A stretch of 64,000 bases of DNA, taken from positions 106,906-170,905 of the forward strand of contig JARKQJ010000152.1 of assembly GCA_029973955.1 (NCBI GenBank), read 5' to 3'. Below, piece by piece: positions 20,001-27,397 of this stretch. Position 1 is the first letter of the stretch. Each line of letters begins with the position of its first letter. This stretch comes from Paludibaculum sp. (lineage in GTDB: Bacteria > Acidobacteriota > Terriglobia > Bryobacterales > Bryobacteraceae). The translations under genes were made by a program, and so were the position numbers. The notes under the pieces are model-generated. The model was not told the origin of the DNA, did not search any database, and saw only the letters and a list, made by a program, of their open reading frames with translations.

Positions 20001-20540
20001 GCCTTGTTCTCAGAGCGCTTCCTCGGCCGTCTCTTCGAAACCCCCGACTCCGTCTTCACCGAACCCCTTCTGCGGCCTGAAACCCAGGACCCCGCGCAGT
20101 TCGCCGCCGGCGTCGAAGCCATTGTCGAAGCCCAGCGCCGCGTCGCCCTGCTCTACTTCGAAGACGGCTCCATCGAGTTCGCCTGCCCGCCCGTCAAGGC
20201 CCTCCTCCACATCATGGCCCACGGCCACTACGAAGGGCACACCGCCTCCGATCCCGTCATCCGCGGCCTCTTCAACCGCCAGTCTCTGCTCTCCAGCGAC
20301 TGGTACCAGCAGCGCCTCCACACCCAGCAGCGCCTCCAGGTCGCCCTCTGGCAACGCCACGTCTCCGCCCTCGAACAGGCGCTCACCCGCCCCGACTACG
20401 AGAACTGGTACTCCGGCCTCGATCTCGCCGAGCGCCTTGCCTATGCCCGCCAGCGCCTGAATCTCGTCCAGTCCCCTGCCTTCCTCGGCAGCCTCATCGG
20501 CTCCATCGGCGCCGACCCCATGGCCATCGACCAGAACTAA
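17079..20540 (+). CDS. Probable pyrophosphate-dependent PEP carboxykinase
   Basis: The 1153-residue cytoplasmic protein matches my recollection of the PPi-type PEPCK family of Entamoeba and Propionibacterium (about 130 kDa), which interconverts PEP + CO2 + Pi and oxaloacetate + PPi. Recalled hallmarks include DFVEGIFGNAGDPYLPEND near residue 240 and GHTGCVILAPHL. ATERQRRDKMCW, then PYNDGGAFKITCRD, GVIVTIIADSYFGYCKKE and KTQIGYAANLFG continue the match. A C-terminal nucleotide-kinase-like segment contains GKSPSTTGFGSEGALTKGP near residues 866-884. It is unrelated in length to ATP- or GTP-PEPCK. The assignment rests on memory of the family, not a search. The next gene follows after 29 bases. 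Confidence 0.78.
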   Translation: MPNSQSSSATPLNPLTGNYDSGLVRYINLKLASLGQPTTHGSDHAGFLELARPLLRNYYVKDQMLGGHLCPADLRIQNYLQAMLAKICPTGVPQIPARTFVLDRPGLARAMSLPLHGDHCHSPYLESYRVAQGVLHNPRSDRRTTKGIFHVTEGGLPIPADKAAVPLQTFAALLARAFTPPNEVLRLPFTVGEGNEAHAWVSLLLRPLVCPAAGLEPSKTMETRFFAPGSLVSNLDFVEGIFGNAGDPYLPENDAALDPQHWTGHTGCVILAPHLAGISKKEVGLPRYEQATERQRRDKMCWTRPDEPYNDGGAFKITCRDHRGVIVTIIADSYFGYCKKEIKTQIGYAANLFGFAQEEHAGGAIAFPSYVLGQDFIADRTVPLKKATFESAIALLGGAVEATPLGYAVDRTYPNVFYIHETSEFNVRKGFISWQYNGASQRLTLRTGDVYVLPSGYRVRIQKQISGTSWRLVGTRADGTLIHKPSTVSGGGKSEISKSIASTILKGPVFVRDYHSDFDQVEKILRRDYSGIHKQSKNPERDARPILSVERSLGSVIKLLTPSSEYVDDYNEWLRSIPQTIRQLVFTVKRYYRPEWDEHWRDQFTVDRVNGYLGHELKYDNQHLIGNYLRVGHDPDGSWRIYKLRPDFHPAEKVQVEDDITVSAVLPREALTGLDPRELHPSVKLVDNCEALLFQRPDDAIEPGFDPIAEADIASAGTFLSNYEPLTVEAARAIVDHVVLFDKFSEPMRRRLLEFVKSGQPSYVVCTAFPRIVDGQPSKNPRYQQRRPDLVNPREVYLAKIGAHLDRGVPFSEPVPFPVNSVLPGRRANPPQPEIGLPPLAVYGPIHYQELPELFMDLICSITGKSPSTTGFGSEGALTKGPFNALPPIIDINNALIDAILTGYEGYSSVAGYIGPNYKVDHDISMLVPEIWCRMKVTERDPQMLIASGYLEKLDDFEFEGRTIQASRLGYRITALFSERFLGRLFETPDSVFTEPLLRPETQDPAQFAAGVEAIVEAQRRVALLYFEDGSIEFACPPVKALLHIMAHGHYEGHTASDPVIRGLFNRQSLLSSDWYQQRLHTQQRLQVALWQRHVSALEQALTRPDYENWYSGLDLAERLAYARQRLNLVQSPAFLGSLIGSIGADPMAIDQN

Positions 20541-20569
20541 CTTCCCCGCATTGGTGAGAGGATGTTTCC

Positions 20570-21286
20570 ATGAGACTCATCCTCTCCAGCGCCCCCGTGG
20601 TTCTCATCATCGCCATCGGCCTCCTCGCCCAGCCGTCGAGTGACCCGCTCATCGAGGGCTACCGCCTTGTCGAAGTCGCTTCCCTCGCCGATGCCATGGA
20701 GCAGCTCTACGGCAAGCCCGCCCACATGTTCCACGACATGCGGCCCGTCTTCACCACCAAATTCGCCGGGCCCGCTGTCACCGTGCAGATGGAGAAGGTG
20801 GAACATAAGGACGGCGGCAAGGCCAGCCAGGGCATGCTTGACGCCATCGACGCCGCCCCCCCCGGCTCTGTCTACGTCATGGTGCTACCCGACGGCGCCG
20901 ATGTCGCCGGCATCGGCGGCCTCATGGCCACCGCCATGAAGTTCCGCTCCCTCGCTGGCGCCGTGATCGACGCGGGTGTCCGCGACATCCCCCAGATCAA
21001 GCGCATCCAGTTTCCCGTCTACTCCCGCGGCATCGTCCCATCCACCTCCGTCAACCACTACCGCTTCAAGGCCTCCAACGTCCCCGTCGTCTGCGCCGGT
21101 GTCACTGTGAACCCTGGCGATATCGTCGCCGCCGATGAAGACGGCGTTGTCGTCGTGCCTAAAGACAAGGCCGCTGAAGTCCTCAAACGCGCCCAGGAAC
21201 TGGACGACACCGAACACCGCATGTACCCCTTCATCGAAAAGCTGAAGAGCATCGCGGAGGCCGTCGCCAAGTTCGGCCGCATCTGA
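20570..21286 (+). CDS. Exported RraA-like (HMG/CHA aldolase family) protein
   Basis: The 238-residue protein carries an N-terminal hydrophobic leader (LILSSAPVVLIIAIGLLAQ) and an RraA/dimethylmenaquinone-methyltransferase-like fold. Landmarks are ASLADAMEQLYG, then GPAVTVQMEKVEH, the phosphate/oxyanion-loop analogue GGLMATAMKFRSLAGAVID, and AGVRD with the conserved Arg-Asp. VNPGDIVAADEDGVVVVP completes the set. In aldolase members the Arg and Asp handle pyruvate/oxaloacetate enolates. The leader is unusual, since the family is cytosolic. The role is unknown; adjacency to the PEPCK-like gene is only suggestive. Confidence 0.85.
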   Translation: MRLILSSAPVVLIIAIGLLAQPSSDPLIEGYRLVEVASLADAMEQLYGKPAHMFHDMRPVFTTKFAGPAVTVQMEKVEHKDGGKASQGMLDAIDAAPPGSVYVMVLPDGADVAGIGGLMATAMKFRSLAGAVIDAGVRDIPQIKRIQFPVYSRGIVPSTSVNHYRFKASNVPVVCAGVTVNPGDIVAADEDGVVVVPKDKAAEVLKRAQELDDTEHRMYPFIEKLKSIAEAVAKFGRI

Positions 21287-21307
21287 TCCGCTGCCCGGCC
21301 CCCGGCC

Positions 21308-22675
21308 CTACTTCTTCGTGGGAATCCGGTAGGCCGCTGTTCCGCTCAGCCCGGGAAAATCGTCCGGATACCAGTTCGCCCGGAACAGCCACACCGCCCC
21401 GCTGTCGCTGCCATCGGGATTCTTTTCATCGAACTTCCACAGCACCTCGCCCTGTGGATTCACCTCGAAGACCTGCGCCTGCGCCCCGGAACAAATCAGG
21501 GTGTTCCCGTTCGGAAGCCGCTGCGCTCCGGAGATAAACGGAGAGCTGAATTCGCCTGGAACGTTGGATTGGTAAGTCCATTCAAACCTCTTCGGACCGA
21601 AGGTGCCGTCCTCATCCAACGAGTAGTTCCCCCGCTCGTCCGGCGCCGGCGTGGCGAGTTCCACTACTTGCGATTGGCCGGGGTTCGTCGGGTCCATGTT
21701 GCTGAAGGCCAGGATATGGCCCGCTCCCGGCAACCCTTCCTCAATCCACTGCACATTGTGCTGCACCCCCAGGCCGGCCCAGTCCCAGCCCGGATAGCCC
21801 CACACATCCGGATCGCCCCAACGGTACAGCAGGTCTCCGCCCTTGCCGCTCCGGCCGCCGGTGCTGGTGGCCGCCTCTTCCATCGTCGTGGAGTGATCGA
21901 TCACCCAGAACTCGGAGAAGTTCCGGATGCTGATCAGCACCTGGTCCAGTTGCGGGTTGTAATCCACGGCATTGGCGTGGAACCAGTCCGGATCCGTGTC
22001 CGAGGTCAGGAAGTGTACGTTCACGCGGCGCAGGTTCTCCAAGGGGATGCCGTAGTTCGGCATCTCGGGGAAACGGTCCTGCAGAATGTGATCCGCCAGG
22101 CGCCATTCCCACACGATCTCGCCGCCGCTGGGATAGTCCGGCTTCACCTCGATCAGCCGCTCGAACAGAATCCCCTTCTCCCCCACGCTGCCGGGATCCA
22201 CTCCGGTGGCCACCGCCTCGTCCTTCGACATCCGGTCCCATGTCAGCAGCAGCCAGTTGCCGTTCGGCAGCCGCTTGGCGTCGTGGTGCAGGATCTGGTT
22301 CTCGTTGCTCAGATCGTAGGTCCAAACCACGTTGCTGTCCCAGTCCAGCAGCTCGATCCGGCCGCTGCCGCCCGTGCCGACGTTGAGGCCGTTCGGATCC
22401 AGCTTGGCCGTGCGCATCAATGTTCCGTCCGGCTGCAGCGTGGCGATGGTGCCCAACTCGTATTCGCTGGTCCATCGATGCACCACCTCGCCGTTGCGGT
22501 CGATCAGTTTGCTCACCCTGTCGTTCAGCCTGGAAATCAGCCGGTAGCCGCCGGTCGCCCGCTCGTCGTTCACGAGCACCACCTGCGCCGGAGCCAACGC
22601 CGCCGCCATTGTCATTGCCGCCAAAACAGCGACAACCCTGCCGTGGAACTCAGCACGCACGGATTCGGTAGCCAT
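21308..22675 (-). CDS. Exported arylsulfotransferase-like beta-propeller protein
   Basis: The product of about 455 residues has a signal peptide (RVVAVLAAMTMAAALAPAQ). Its propeller resembles the aryl-sulfate sulfotransferase (ASST) family: GYRLISRLNDRVSKLIDRNG, VHRWTSEYELG, LQPDGTLMRT, HHDAKRLPNGNWLLL, DWFHANAVDYNPQLDQVLI and AQRLPNGNTLICSG. Histidines in HHD and WFHAN are where ASSTs place catalytic residues. PAPS-independent sulfate transfer is possible but not shown. GGAG eight bases before the ATG at 22675 fixes the start; a TTG at 22687 is the alternative. It converges with the RraA-like gene. Confidence 0.78.
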   Translation of the reverse strand: MATESVRAEFHGRVVAVLAAMTMAAALAPAQVVLVNDERATGGYRLISRLNDRVSKLIDRNGEVVHRWTSEYELGTIATLQPDGTLMRTAKLDPNGLNVGTGGSGRIELLDWDSNVVWTYDLSNENQILHHDAKRLPNGNWLLLTWDRMSKDEAVATGVDPGSVGEKGILFERLIEVKPDYPSGGEIVWEWRLADHILQDRFPEMPNYGIPLENLRRVNVHFLTSDTDPDWFHANAVDYNPQLDQVLISIRNFSEFWVIDHSTTMEEAATSTGGRSGKGGDLLYRWGDPDVWGYPGWDWAGLGVQHNVQWIEEGLPGAGHILAFSNMDPTNPGQSQVVELATPAPDERGNYSLDEDGTFGPKRFEWTYQSNVPGEFSSPFISGAQRLPNGNTLICSGAQAQVFEVNPQGEVLWKFDEKNPDGSDSGAVWLFRANWYPDDFPGLSGTAAYRIPTKK

Positions 22676-22747
22676 AGTGCACTCCAATTGGACGGAACTT
22701 TCCCCGTCTGCGATTACAGCCTGCCCTGCTAATCTTCGTAAACAGAT

Positions 22748-24067
22748 TCACCCGCGAAGCATTGTCGTGGCTTCTTCGTCCCCCGGGAACTTCATGGCCG
22801 CACTATCCCAGTCTAAGTACCGTCCCGTGCGTTGCGCCACGGCTCCCAGCAGGGTGAGCTCCGTAAGATAGGCTCCAAATCCAAATTCGCACGCTCCCGC
22901 CGGCCCGCCCTTGGCCGCATGGATCCACTCCAGGTAGTGATCCTCCGTCCGCTTCAACCGCTTTGGCGGCGCAGCAAACTCCCGTTCGCCCAACATTCGT
23001 GGCCGCCCCGTGAAGCCGCTCCACAAAACGCCCTTCTCGCCATGGAACAGAATCCCGGAATCCGGCAGCGCCTTGGCGCGCTCCCACCCTTCCGGCTTCG
23101 GCGGCTTCAATCCGCCGTCGTACCACGTCACCGGCACAATCCCGCCGCCGTGGCGGAAGCGCCACGTCACCATCGAAGAGTGCGGAAAAGTCTCCGCATG
23201 ACGCGCCGTGCGGCTGCGCGTCCAGCTCAGATCTCCCTGGCCCGATTCGGCAAACTCCTTCACCAGACTGCGCGAGCCCTCCACGGACAGCGGCGCGCCC
23301 AGTTCCAGCGCCAGTGCGATCACGTGCAACGTGTGGCACCCCATGTCGCCCAGCGCTCCCGTGCCGAAGTCCACCCACCCCCTAAAGTTGAACGGGTGGT
23401 AGAGCGGATGATACGGCCGCTTCGGCGCGTTGCCCAGCCACAGCTCCCAATTGAGGCCCTCCGGCACCGGCACCTGCTCCTTCGGCCGCGCCAGATCCTG
23501 CGGCCACAGCGGCCGGTCGTTCCACACGTCCACGCGTTGCACCCGCCCCACCGCCCCGGCCCGCACCCACTCCACCGTCGTCAACGCATCGTCCGATCCG
23601 CACGTCTGCACGCTCATCTGCGTGGCCAGTCTCTTCGCCGCCGCCATCTCTTTCAGCTTCCGCGCCTCCACCACCGTGCGCGTCATCGGCTTGGCGCAGT
23701 AGACGTGCTTGCCCAGTTCCAGCGCCGCCAGCGCAATCTGCGCGTGCGTGTGGTCCGGCGTCCCGATCACCACCGCGTCGATCCCCTTCTCCTTCTCCAG
23801 CATCACCCGGTAATCCTGATAGACCTTCGCCCCCGGATAGGCGGCGAACGTCTTCGCGGCGTAGGTCAAGTCCACGTCGCACAGCACCGCGATGTTCTCG
23901 CTGGCACATCCCTTCAGATAGCTTCTCCCCACACCGCCCACGCCCACACCGGCGATCACCAGCCTGTCGCTCGGCGCCACGAATCCCCGCCCGCCCAGCA
24001 CGCTCCGCGGCACCGGCATCGCCGTCATCGCCGCCATCACCTCTCTGCGCCCGATCCGCTGGTTCAT
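22748..24067 (-). CDS. Exported Gfo/Idh/MocA-family oxidoreductase
   Basis: The product of about 439 residues starts MNQRIGRREVMAAM with a Tat-like twin-Arg region. A Rossmann fold follows (LVIAGVGVGGVGRSYLKG) with the nucleotide-site CDVDLTYAAKTFAAYPG. The EKP-equivalent is YCAKPMTRT; canonical enzymes carry EKP, here AKP. The C-terminal alpha/beta domain includes GTGALGDMGCHTLHV. Substrate is probably an oxidised sugar or cyclitol. GAGGTG precedes the ATG at 24067; an upstream extension to 24217 is not favoured. A divergent outer-membrane protein gene lies 98 bases away. Confidence 0.88.
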   Translation of the reverse strand: MNQRIGRREVMAAMTAMPVPRSVLGGRGFVAPSDRLVIAGVGVGGVGRSYLKGCASENIAVLCDVDLTYAAKTFAAYPGAKVYQDYRVMLEKEKGIDAVVIGTPDHTHAQIALAALELGKHVYCAKPMTRTVVEARKLKEMAAAKRLATQMSVQTCGSDDALTTVEWVRAGAVGRVQRVDVWNDRPLWPQDLARPKEQVPVPEGLNWELWLGNAPKRPYHPLYHPFNFRGWVDFGTGALGDMGCHTLHVIALALELGAPLSVEGSRSLVKEFAESGQGDLSWTRSRTARHAETFPHSSMVTWRFRHGGGIVPVTWYDGGLKPPKPEGWERAKALPDSGILFHGEKGVLWSGFTGRPRMLGEREFAAPPKRLKRTEDHYLEWIHAAKGGPAGACEFGFGAYLTELTLLGAVAQRTGRYLDWDSAAMKFPGDEEATTMLRG

Positions 24068-24165
24068 CTTCTGCACCTCGTCCCGCATTCTACCGCCCGC
24101 GCTTTCCCCTTGACTCCAGCGCGCCAAGGCTCTACAAATCTCAAGCAGCGGCTTGGAGGAACTCC

Positions 24166-24708
24166 ATGCAGCGTCCCCTGCGGTTCTCTCTCCTGTTTCT
24201 TTGCCCCCTCGTCTCACTCCTGCTCGCTGCCTCCGCCTGCGGCCAGAATGTGGAGCTTGGCGCCACTGTCGGCTTTGGAGCTGCGGGCGCGGGAGATCTC
24301 TCCGCCACTCCCTTCGTCTCCTTCGGCGCCGAGCTTTGCGCCTTGTGCCGGGGCCGCTTCGCCATCTTCGTCGAATACAACCACTGGGAGCCCTCCAGCA
24401 CGGACTTCTCCCGCACCATCACCAGCCTCAACGTCTTTGGCGCCGGCCTGCGCATCCAGGGCGGCAAACGCGTGAGGCCCTTCTTCGACGCCGGCTTCGC
24501 CGCCGCCACTGATTCCTACACCTACTACATGGGCTTTGGCGCCCCGTCCGCAACCGGACGGCACACCAACCCTGGCTTCGTCCTCGGCGGAGGCGCCGCC
24601 ATCCACATCGGCGGCCGCTTCTACGTCCGGCCTCAGCTCCGCGTCATCGTCGCCAGGGGCTACCACTACGCCGCCGGCGGCGGAGCCGGTTTCGGCATCA
24701 CCTTCTGA
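24166..24708 (+). CDS. Small outer-membrane beta-barrel protein
   Basis: The 180-residue product has a signal peptide ending near ASACGQ. Alternating hydrophobic strands are characteristic of OmpA/OmpW-like 8-stranded barrels: NVELGATVGFGAAG, RFAIFVEYNHWEP, LNVFGAGLRIQGG, RPFFDAGFAAAT, NPGFVLGGGAAIHIG and FYVRPQLRVIVAR. The C-terminus GFGITF ends in phenylalanine, the BAM targeting residue. No ligand or enzymatic function can be read from the sequence. GGAGGA lies just before the ATG. Confidence 0.8.
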   Translation: MQRPLRFSLLFLCPLVSLLLAASACGQNVELGATVGFGAAGAGDLSATPFVSFGAELCALCRGRFAIFVEYNHWEPSSTDFSRTITSLNVFGAGLRIQGGKRVRPFFDAGFAAATDSYTYYMGFGAPSATGRHTNPGFVLGGGAAIHIGGRFYVRPQLRVIVARGYHYAAGGGAGFGITF

Positions 24709-24794
24709 GCCGCATCTCCAGGGGCCCCTCACCAATCGCCAGGTGCCTTTTCATTTCATCGCCCGGAAATTCCCGTGCCGCTCGCACGAATTTC

Positions 24795-24823
24795 TTGACA
24801 AGCACCCCACAAGACCTTATTAT
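24795..24823 (+). promoter_or_regulatory. Near-consensus sigma70 promoter of the cytochrome/NrfD operon
   Basis: TTGACA at 24795-24800 is followed after exactly 17 bases by TATTAT at 24818-24823, giving 6/6 and 5/6 matches to the consensus hexamers. Transcription would start near 24830, leaving a leader of about 140 bases to the chosen GTG at 24973. Confidence 0.75.
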
Positions 24824-24972
24824 CTGATCTGCATAGATAAATCAAGTTTGGATGCGGGTCCGCTGATGACGCGCCCGTACCCTTGGCACTGAGGCATTCG
24901 AGGGCGGAGCACCACCCGGTCTTCTTCTCTCCATTCGCGCCGGCTTGCCCGCCGGCGGAAAGCGAGCTGCCC

Positions 24973-25431
24973 GTGTTCAGCAATTGGAAAGAGGCCGCCC
25001 ACCTCATCCGGCCCGCCATCGTCTTCCTCATTGGACTCGGTCTCTTCGCCGTCGCTCGAAAGGCGGTGATCCCCCCCACCTTTGGCCAGTACGGCCACTA
25101 CCGCGCCGCAGCCCTCGACGACATCCGCCGCAAGCCCATCCACTTCGCCGGCCAGGACGCCTGTGCCGTCTGCCACACGGACCAGCTCAAAGTCCGCAAC
25201 GCCGGCCTGCACCGCACCATCGCCTGCGAAGCCTGCCACGGCCCGGCTTCCATCCACGCCGACGATCCCGGCAAGTCCAAGCCGGCCATCACAGCGATCG
25301 CCGCTCTCTGCACTCGCTGCCACGAGGCCAATCCCGCCAAGCCCGCCTGGTTCAAGCAGGTCTCCACCGCCTCGCACAACGCCGGCACTTCCTGCGAGAT
25401 CTGCCACCAGCCGCACAGCCCGAAGCTCTAG
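24973..25431 (+). CDS. Membrane-anchored tetraheme cytochrome c
   Basis: The 152-residue product has one N-terminal transmembrane helix (IRPAIVFLIGLGLFAVA) as an anchor. Four CxxCH heme sites follow in the periplasmic part: CAVCH, CEACH, CTRCH and CEICH. Extra His residues (for example LHRT and SIHA) may be distal ligands. It likely passes electrons between the FeS/NrfD subunits encoded next and a periplasmic partner. The chosen GTG at 24973 precedes VFSNWKEA. A TTG at 24883 would add 30 residues that look less protein-like. Confidence 0.85.
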   Translation: MFSNWKEAAHLIRPAIVFLIGLGLFAVARKAVIPPTFGQYGHYRAAALDDIRRKPIHFAGQDACAVCHTDQLKVRNAGLHRTIACEACHGPASIHADDPGKSKPAITAIAALCTRCHEANPAKPAWFKQVSTASHNAGTSCEICHQPHSPKL

Positions 25432-25456
25432 TTCGCCCGAACGAAAGGTATCCGCC

Positions 25457-26206
25457 ATGGCCACGTCCCGCCGCGATGTCCTGATGGAAGCCGGCAAGCT
25501 CCTCATCCTCGGCTCAGCCGCCGTCTCCTCGTCGCCCTCCGCCGTGCCTTCTCCACCCCCACTGCCGGCCTACGATCCCCATGCCCACCGCTGGGGCATG
25601 ACCATCGACATCGAGAAGTGCATCGGCTGCGGCAACTGCGTCCGCGCCTGCGAGAGAGAGAACGACGTGCCCGAGGGCTTCTTCCGCACCTGGGTGGAGC
25701 GCTACGAAATCGACGGCGCGGACCAGGAACACCCCCGCGTCACTTCCACCGACGGCGGCAAGAACGGCGTCCCCGCCGCGCCGCCCCGGCAAGCGAAAGA
25801 GTTCTTCGTCCCCAAGCTCTGCAACCATTGCCTGGACTCGCCCTGCGTCCAGGTCTGCCCGGTCGGCGCCACCTTTGACTCGCCCGACGGCGTCGTCCTC
25901 GTCGACGAGTCCTACTGCCTCGGCTGCCGCTACTGCATCCAGGCCTGCCCCTACGGCTGCCGTTACATCAACCCCGCCAAGGAAACCGTGGACAAGTGCT
26001 CGCTCTGCTACCACCGCATCACGCAGGGCCTCACCACCGCCTGCTGTGAAGCCTGCCCCACCCAGGCCCGCCAGCTCGCCGACCTCAAAAATCCCAAGGA
26101 CCCGGTCCACGAGTTCCTCCGCAAAAACAAAGTGCAGGTCCTCAAACCCCACATGGCCACCCGCTCCAAAGTCTTCTACCGCGAGTTGGACGGCGCTGTC
26201 CGCTGA
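25457..26206 (+). CDS. Tat-exported four-cluster ferredoxin subunit (DsrO/NrfC-like)
   Basis: The 249-residue product has a Tat leader (TSRRDVLMEAGKLLILGSAA) and ferredoxin domains of the DmsB/NrfC/PsrB/DsrO class. Four cysteine groups are visible: CIGCGNCVRACE, CNHCLDSPCVQVCP, CLGCRYCIQACPYGC and CSLCYHRITQG with ACCEACP. Each should ligate a [4Fe-4S] cluster. The protein would wire quinone-linked electrons from the adjacent NrfD subunit to the tetraheme cytochrome. No molybdopterin catalytic subunit is encoded nearby. It lies 25 bases after the cytochrome gene. Confidence 0.92.
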   Translation: MATSRRDVLMEAGKLLILGSAAVSSSPSAVPSPPPLPAYDPHAHRWGMTIDIEKCIGCGNCVRACERENDVPEGFFRTWVERYEIDGADQEHPRVTSTDGGKNGVPAAPPRQAKEFFVPKLCNHCLDSPCVQVCPVGATFDSPDGVVLVDESYCLGCRYCIQACPYGCRYINPAKETVDKCSLCYHRITQGLTTACCEACPTQARQLADLKNPKDPVHEFLRKNKVQVLKPHMATRSKVFYRELDGAVR

Positions 26207-26218
26207 AAGGAGATCCCG

Positions 26219-27388
26219 ATGCACCCAATTCCCGGCGTCGAAGGTTTCATGTACCCCAATGAGGTCGAGCTCCAGTGGAGCATCCTCATCGTCCTCTACC
26301 CCTACATCACCGGACTCGTGGCCGGCGCCTTCATCCTCGCCTCCCTCGAGCGCGTCTTCCGCGTCTCCGCCGTCAAGCCCACTTACCGCCTGGCGCTACT
26401 CACCGCCCTGGCGTTCCTGCTCGTCGCGCCCCTGCCCCTGCAACTCCACCTCGGCCACCCCGAGCGCTCCATCGAGATGTACCTCACCCCGCACCGCTCC
26501 TCCGCCATGGCCATGTTCGGCTTCGTCTACCTCTGGTACCTCATGGTGGTGCTGCTCGCCGAAATCTGGCTCGACTACCGCGCCGACATCGTCCGCCTGG
26601 CCCGCTCCACCAAAGGCCCGCTGGGCTGGATCTACAGGATCCTCACCCTCGGCTCCATGAACGTCAGCCCGGCATCGCGCACCATCGACGACCGCGCCGG
26701 CTACATCATCACCATCATCGGTATCCCCTCGGCCTTCCTCCTCCACGGCTACGTCGGTTTCATCTTCGGCTCCGTGAAAGCCAACGCCTGGTGGTCCACC
26801 CCGCTCATGCCCATCGTCTTCCTTTTCTCGGCCATGGTCTCCGGCATCGCCGCCGTCATGCTCCTCTACCACGCCTCCTGCCTGTTGCAGAAGCGCGCCC
26901 TCGACATGGGCTGCCTCGACACCATCGCAAAGTACCTTTTCTACGTGTTTGTGATCGATTTCTCGCTCGAAATGCTCGATTTGGTGCACAGAATCTACGA
27001 AGCCGACGAGTCCTTCCGCAGCCTCGACTTCATGGTCCACACGCGCCTCTACACCTCGCAGGTGGTGCTTCAGATCCTCCTCGGCACCTGCCTGCCGCTC
27101 CTCATGCTCGGCGCCACTCAGATCCTGCGCCTCTCCGAATCCCTGCGCCGCAAACTCTATGCCGCGGCCGGCATTCTCACGCTCATCGGCATCTTCGCCA
27201 TGCGCTGGAATGTCGTCATCGGCGGCCAGCTCTTCTCCAAGAGCTATCTCGGATACACCAGCTACAAGCTCCAATTCGCCGCCCGGGAGGGCCTGCTGCC
27301 CAGTCTTGCGCTCATGCTCCTCCCGCTCGGAATCCTCTGGGTGCTCGTAAAACTCCTGCCTCCTTTCGAGGAGCCGCAGACGCTGTGA
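26219..27388 (+). CDS. NrfD/PsrC-family quinone-linked membrane subunit
   Basis: The 389-residue protein has about ten transmembrane helices and the NrfD/PsrC/DsrP architecture. Helix-bearing segments include LYPYITGLVAGAFILASLE, then LALLTALAFLLVAPLPLQL, AMFGFVYLWYLMVVLLAE, IGIPSAFLLHGYVGFIFG, PIVFLFSAMVSGIAAVML and LLIGIF-type helices near the end. The conserved HLGHPER motif after the second helix is characteristic. It binds quinone and donates to or accepts from the FeS subunit. A strong AAAGGAG site precedes the ATG, 12 bases after the ferredoxin stop. Confidence 0.92.
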   Translation: MHPIPGVEGFMYPNEVELQWSILIVLYPYITGLVAGAFILASLERVFRVSAVKPTYRLALLTALAFLLVAPLPLQLHLGHPERSIEMYLTPHRSSAMAMFGFVYLWYLMVVLLAEIWLDYRADIVRLARSTKGPLGWIYRILTLGSMNVSPASRTIDDRAGYIITIIGIPSAFLLHGYVGFIFGSVKANAWWSTPLMPIVFLFSAMVSGIAAVMLLYHASCLLQKRALDMGCLDTIAKYLFYVFVIDFSLEMLDLVHRIYEADESFRSLDFMVHTRLYTSQVVLQILLGTCLPLLMLGATQILRLSESLRRKLYAAAGILTLIGIFAMRWNVVIGGQLFSKSYLGYTSYKLQFAAREGLLPSLALMLLPLGILWVLVKLLPPFEEPQTL

Positions 27389-27397
27389 GGTGTGCCC

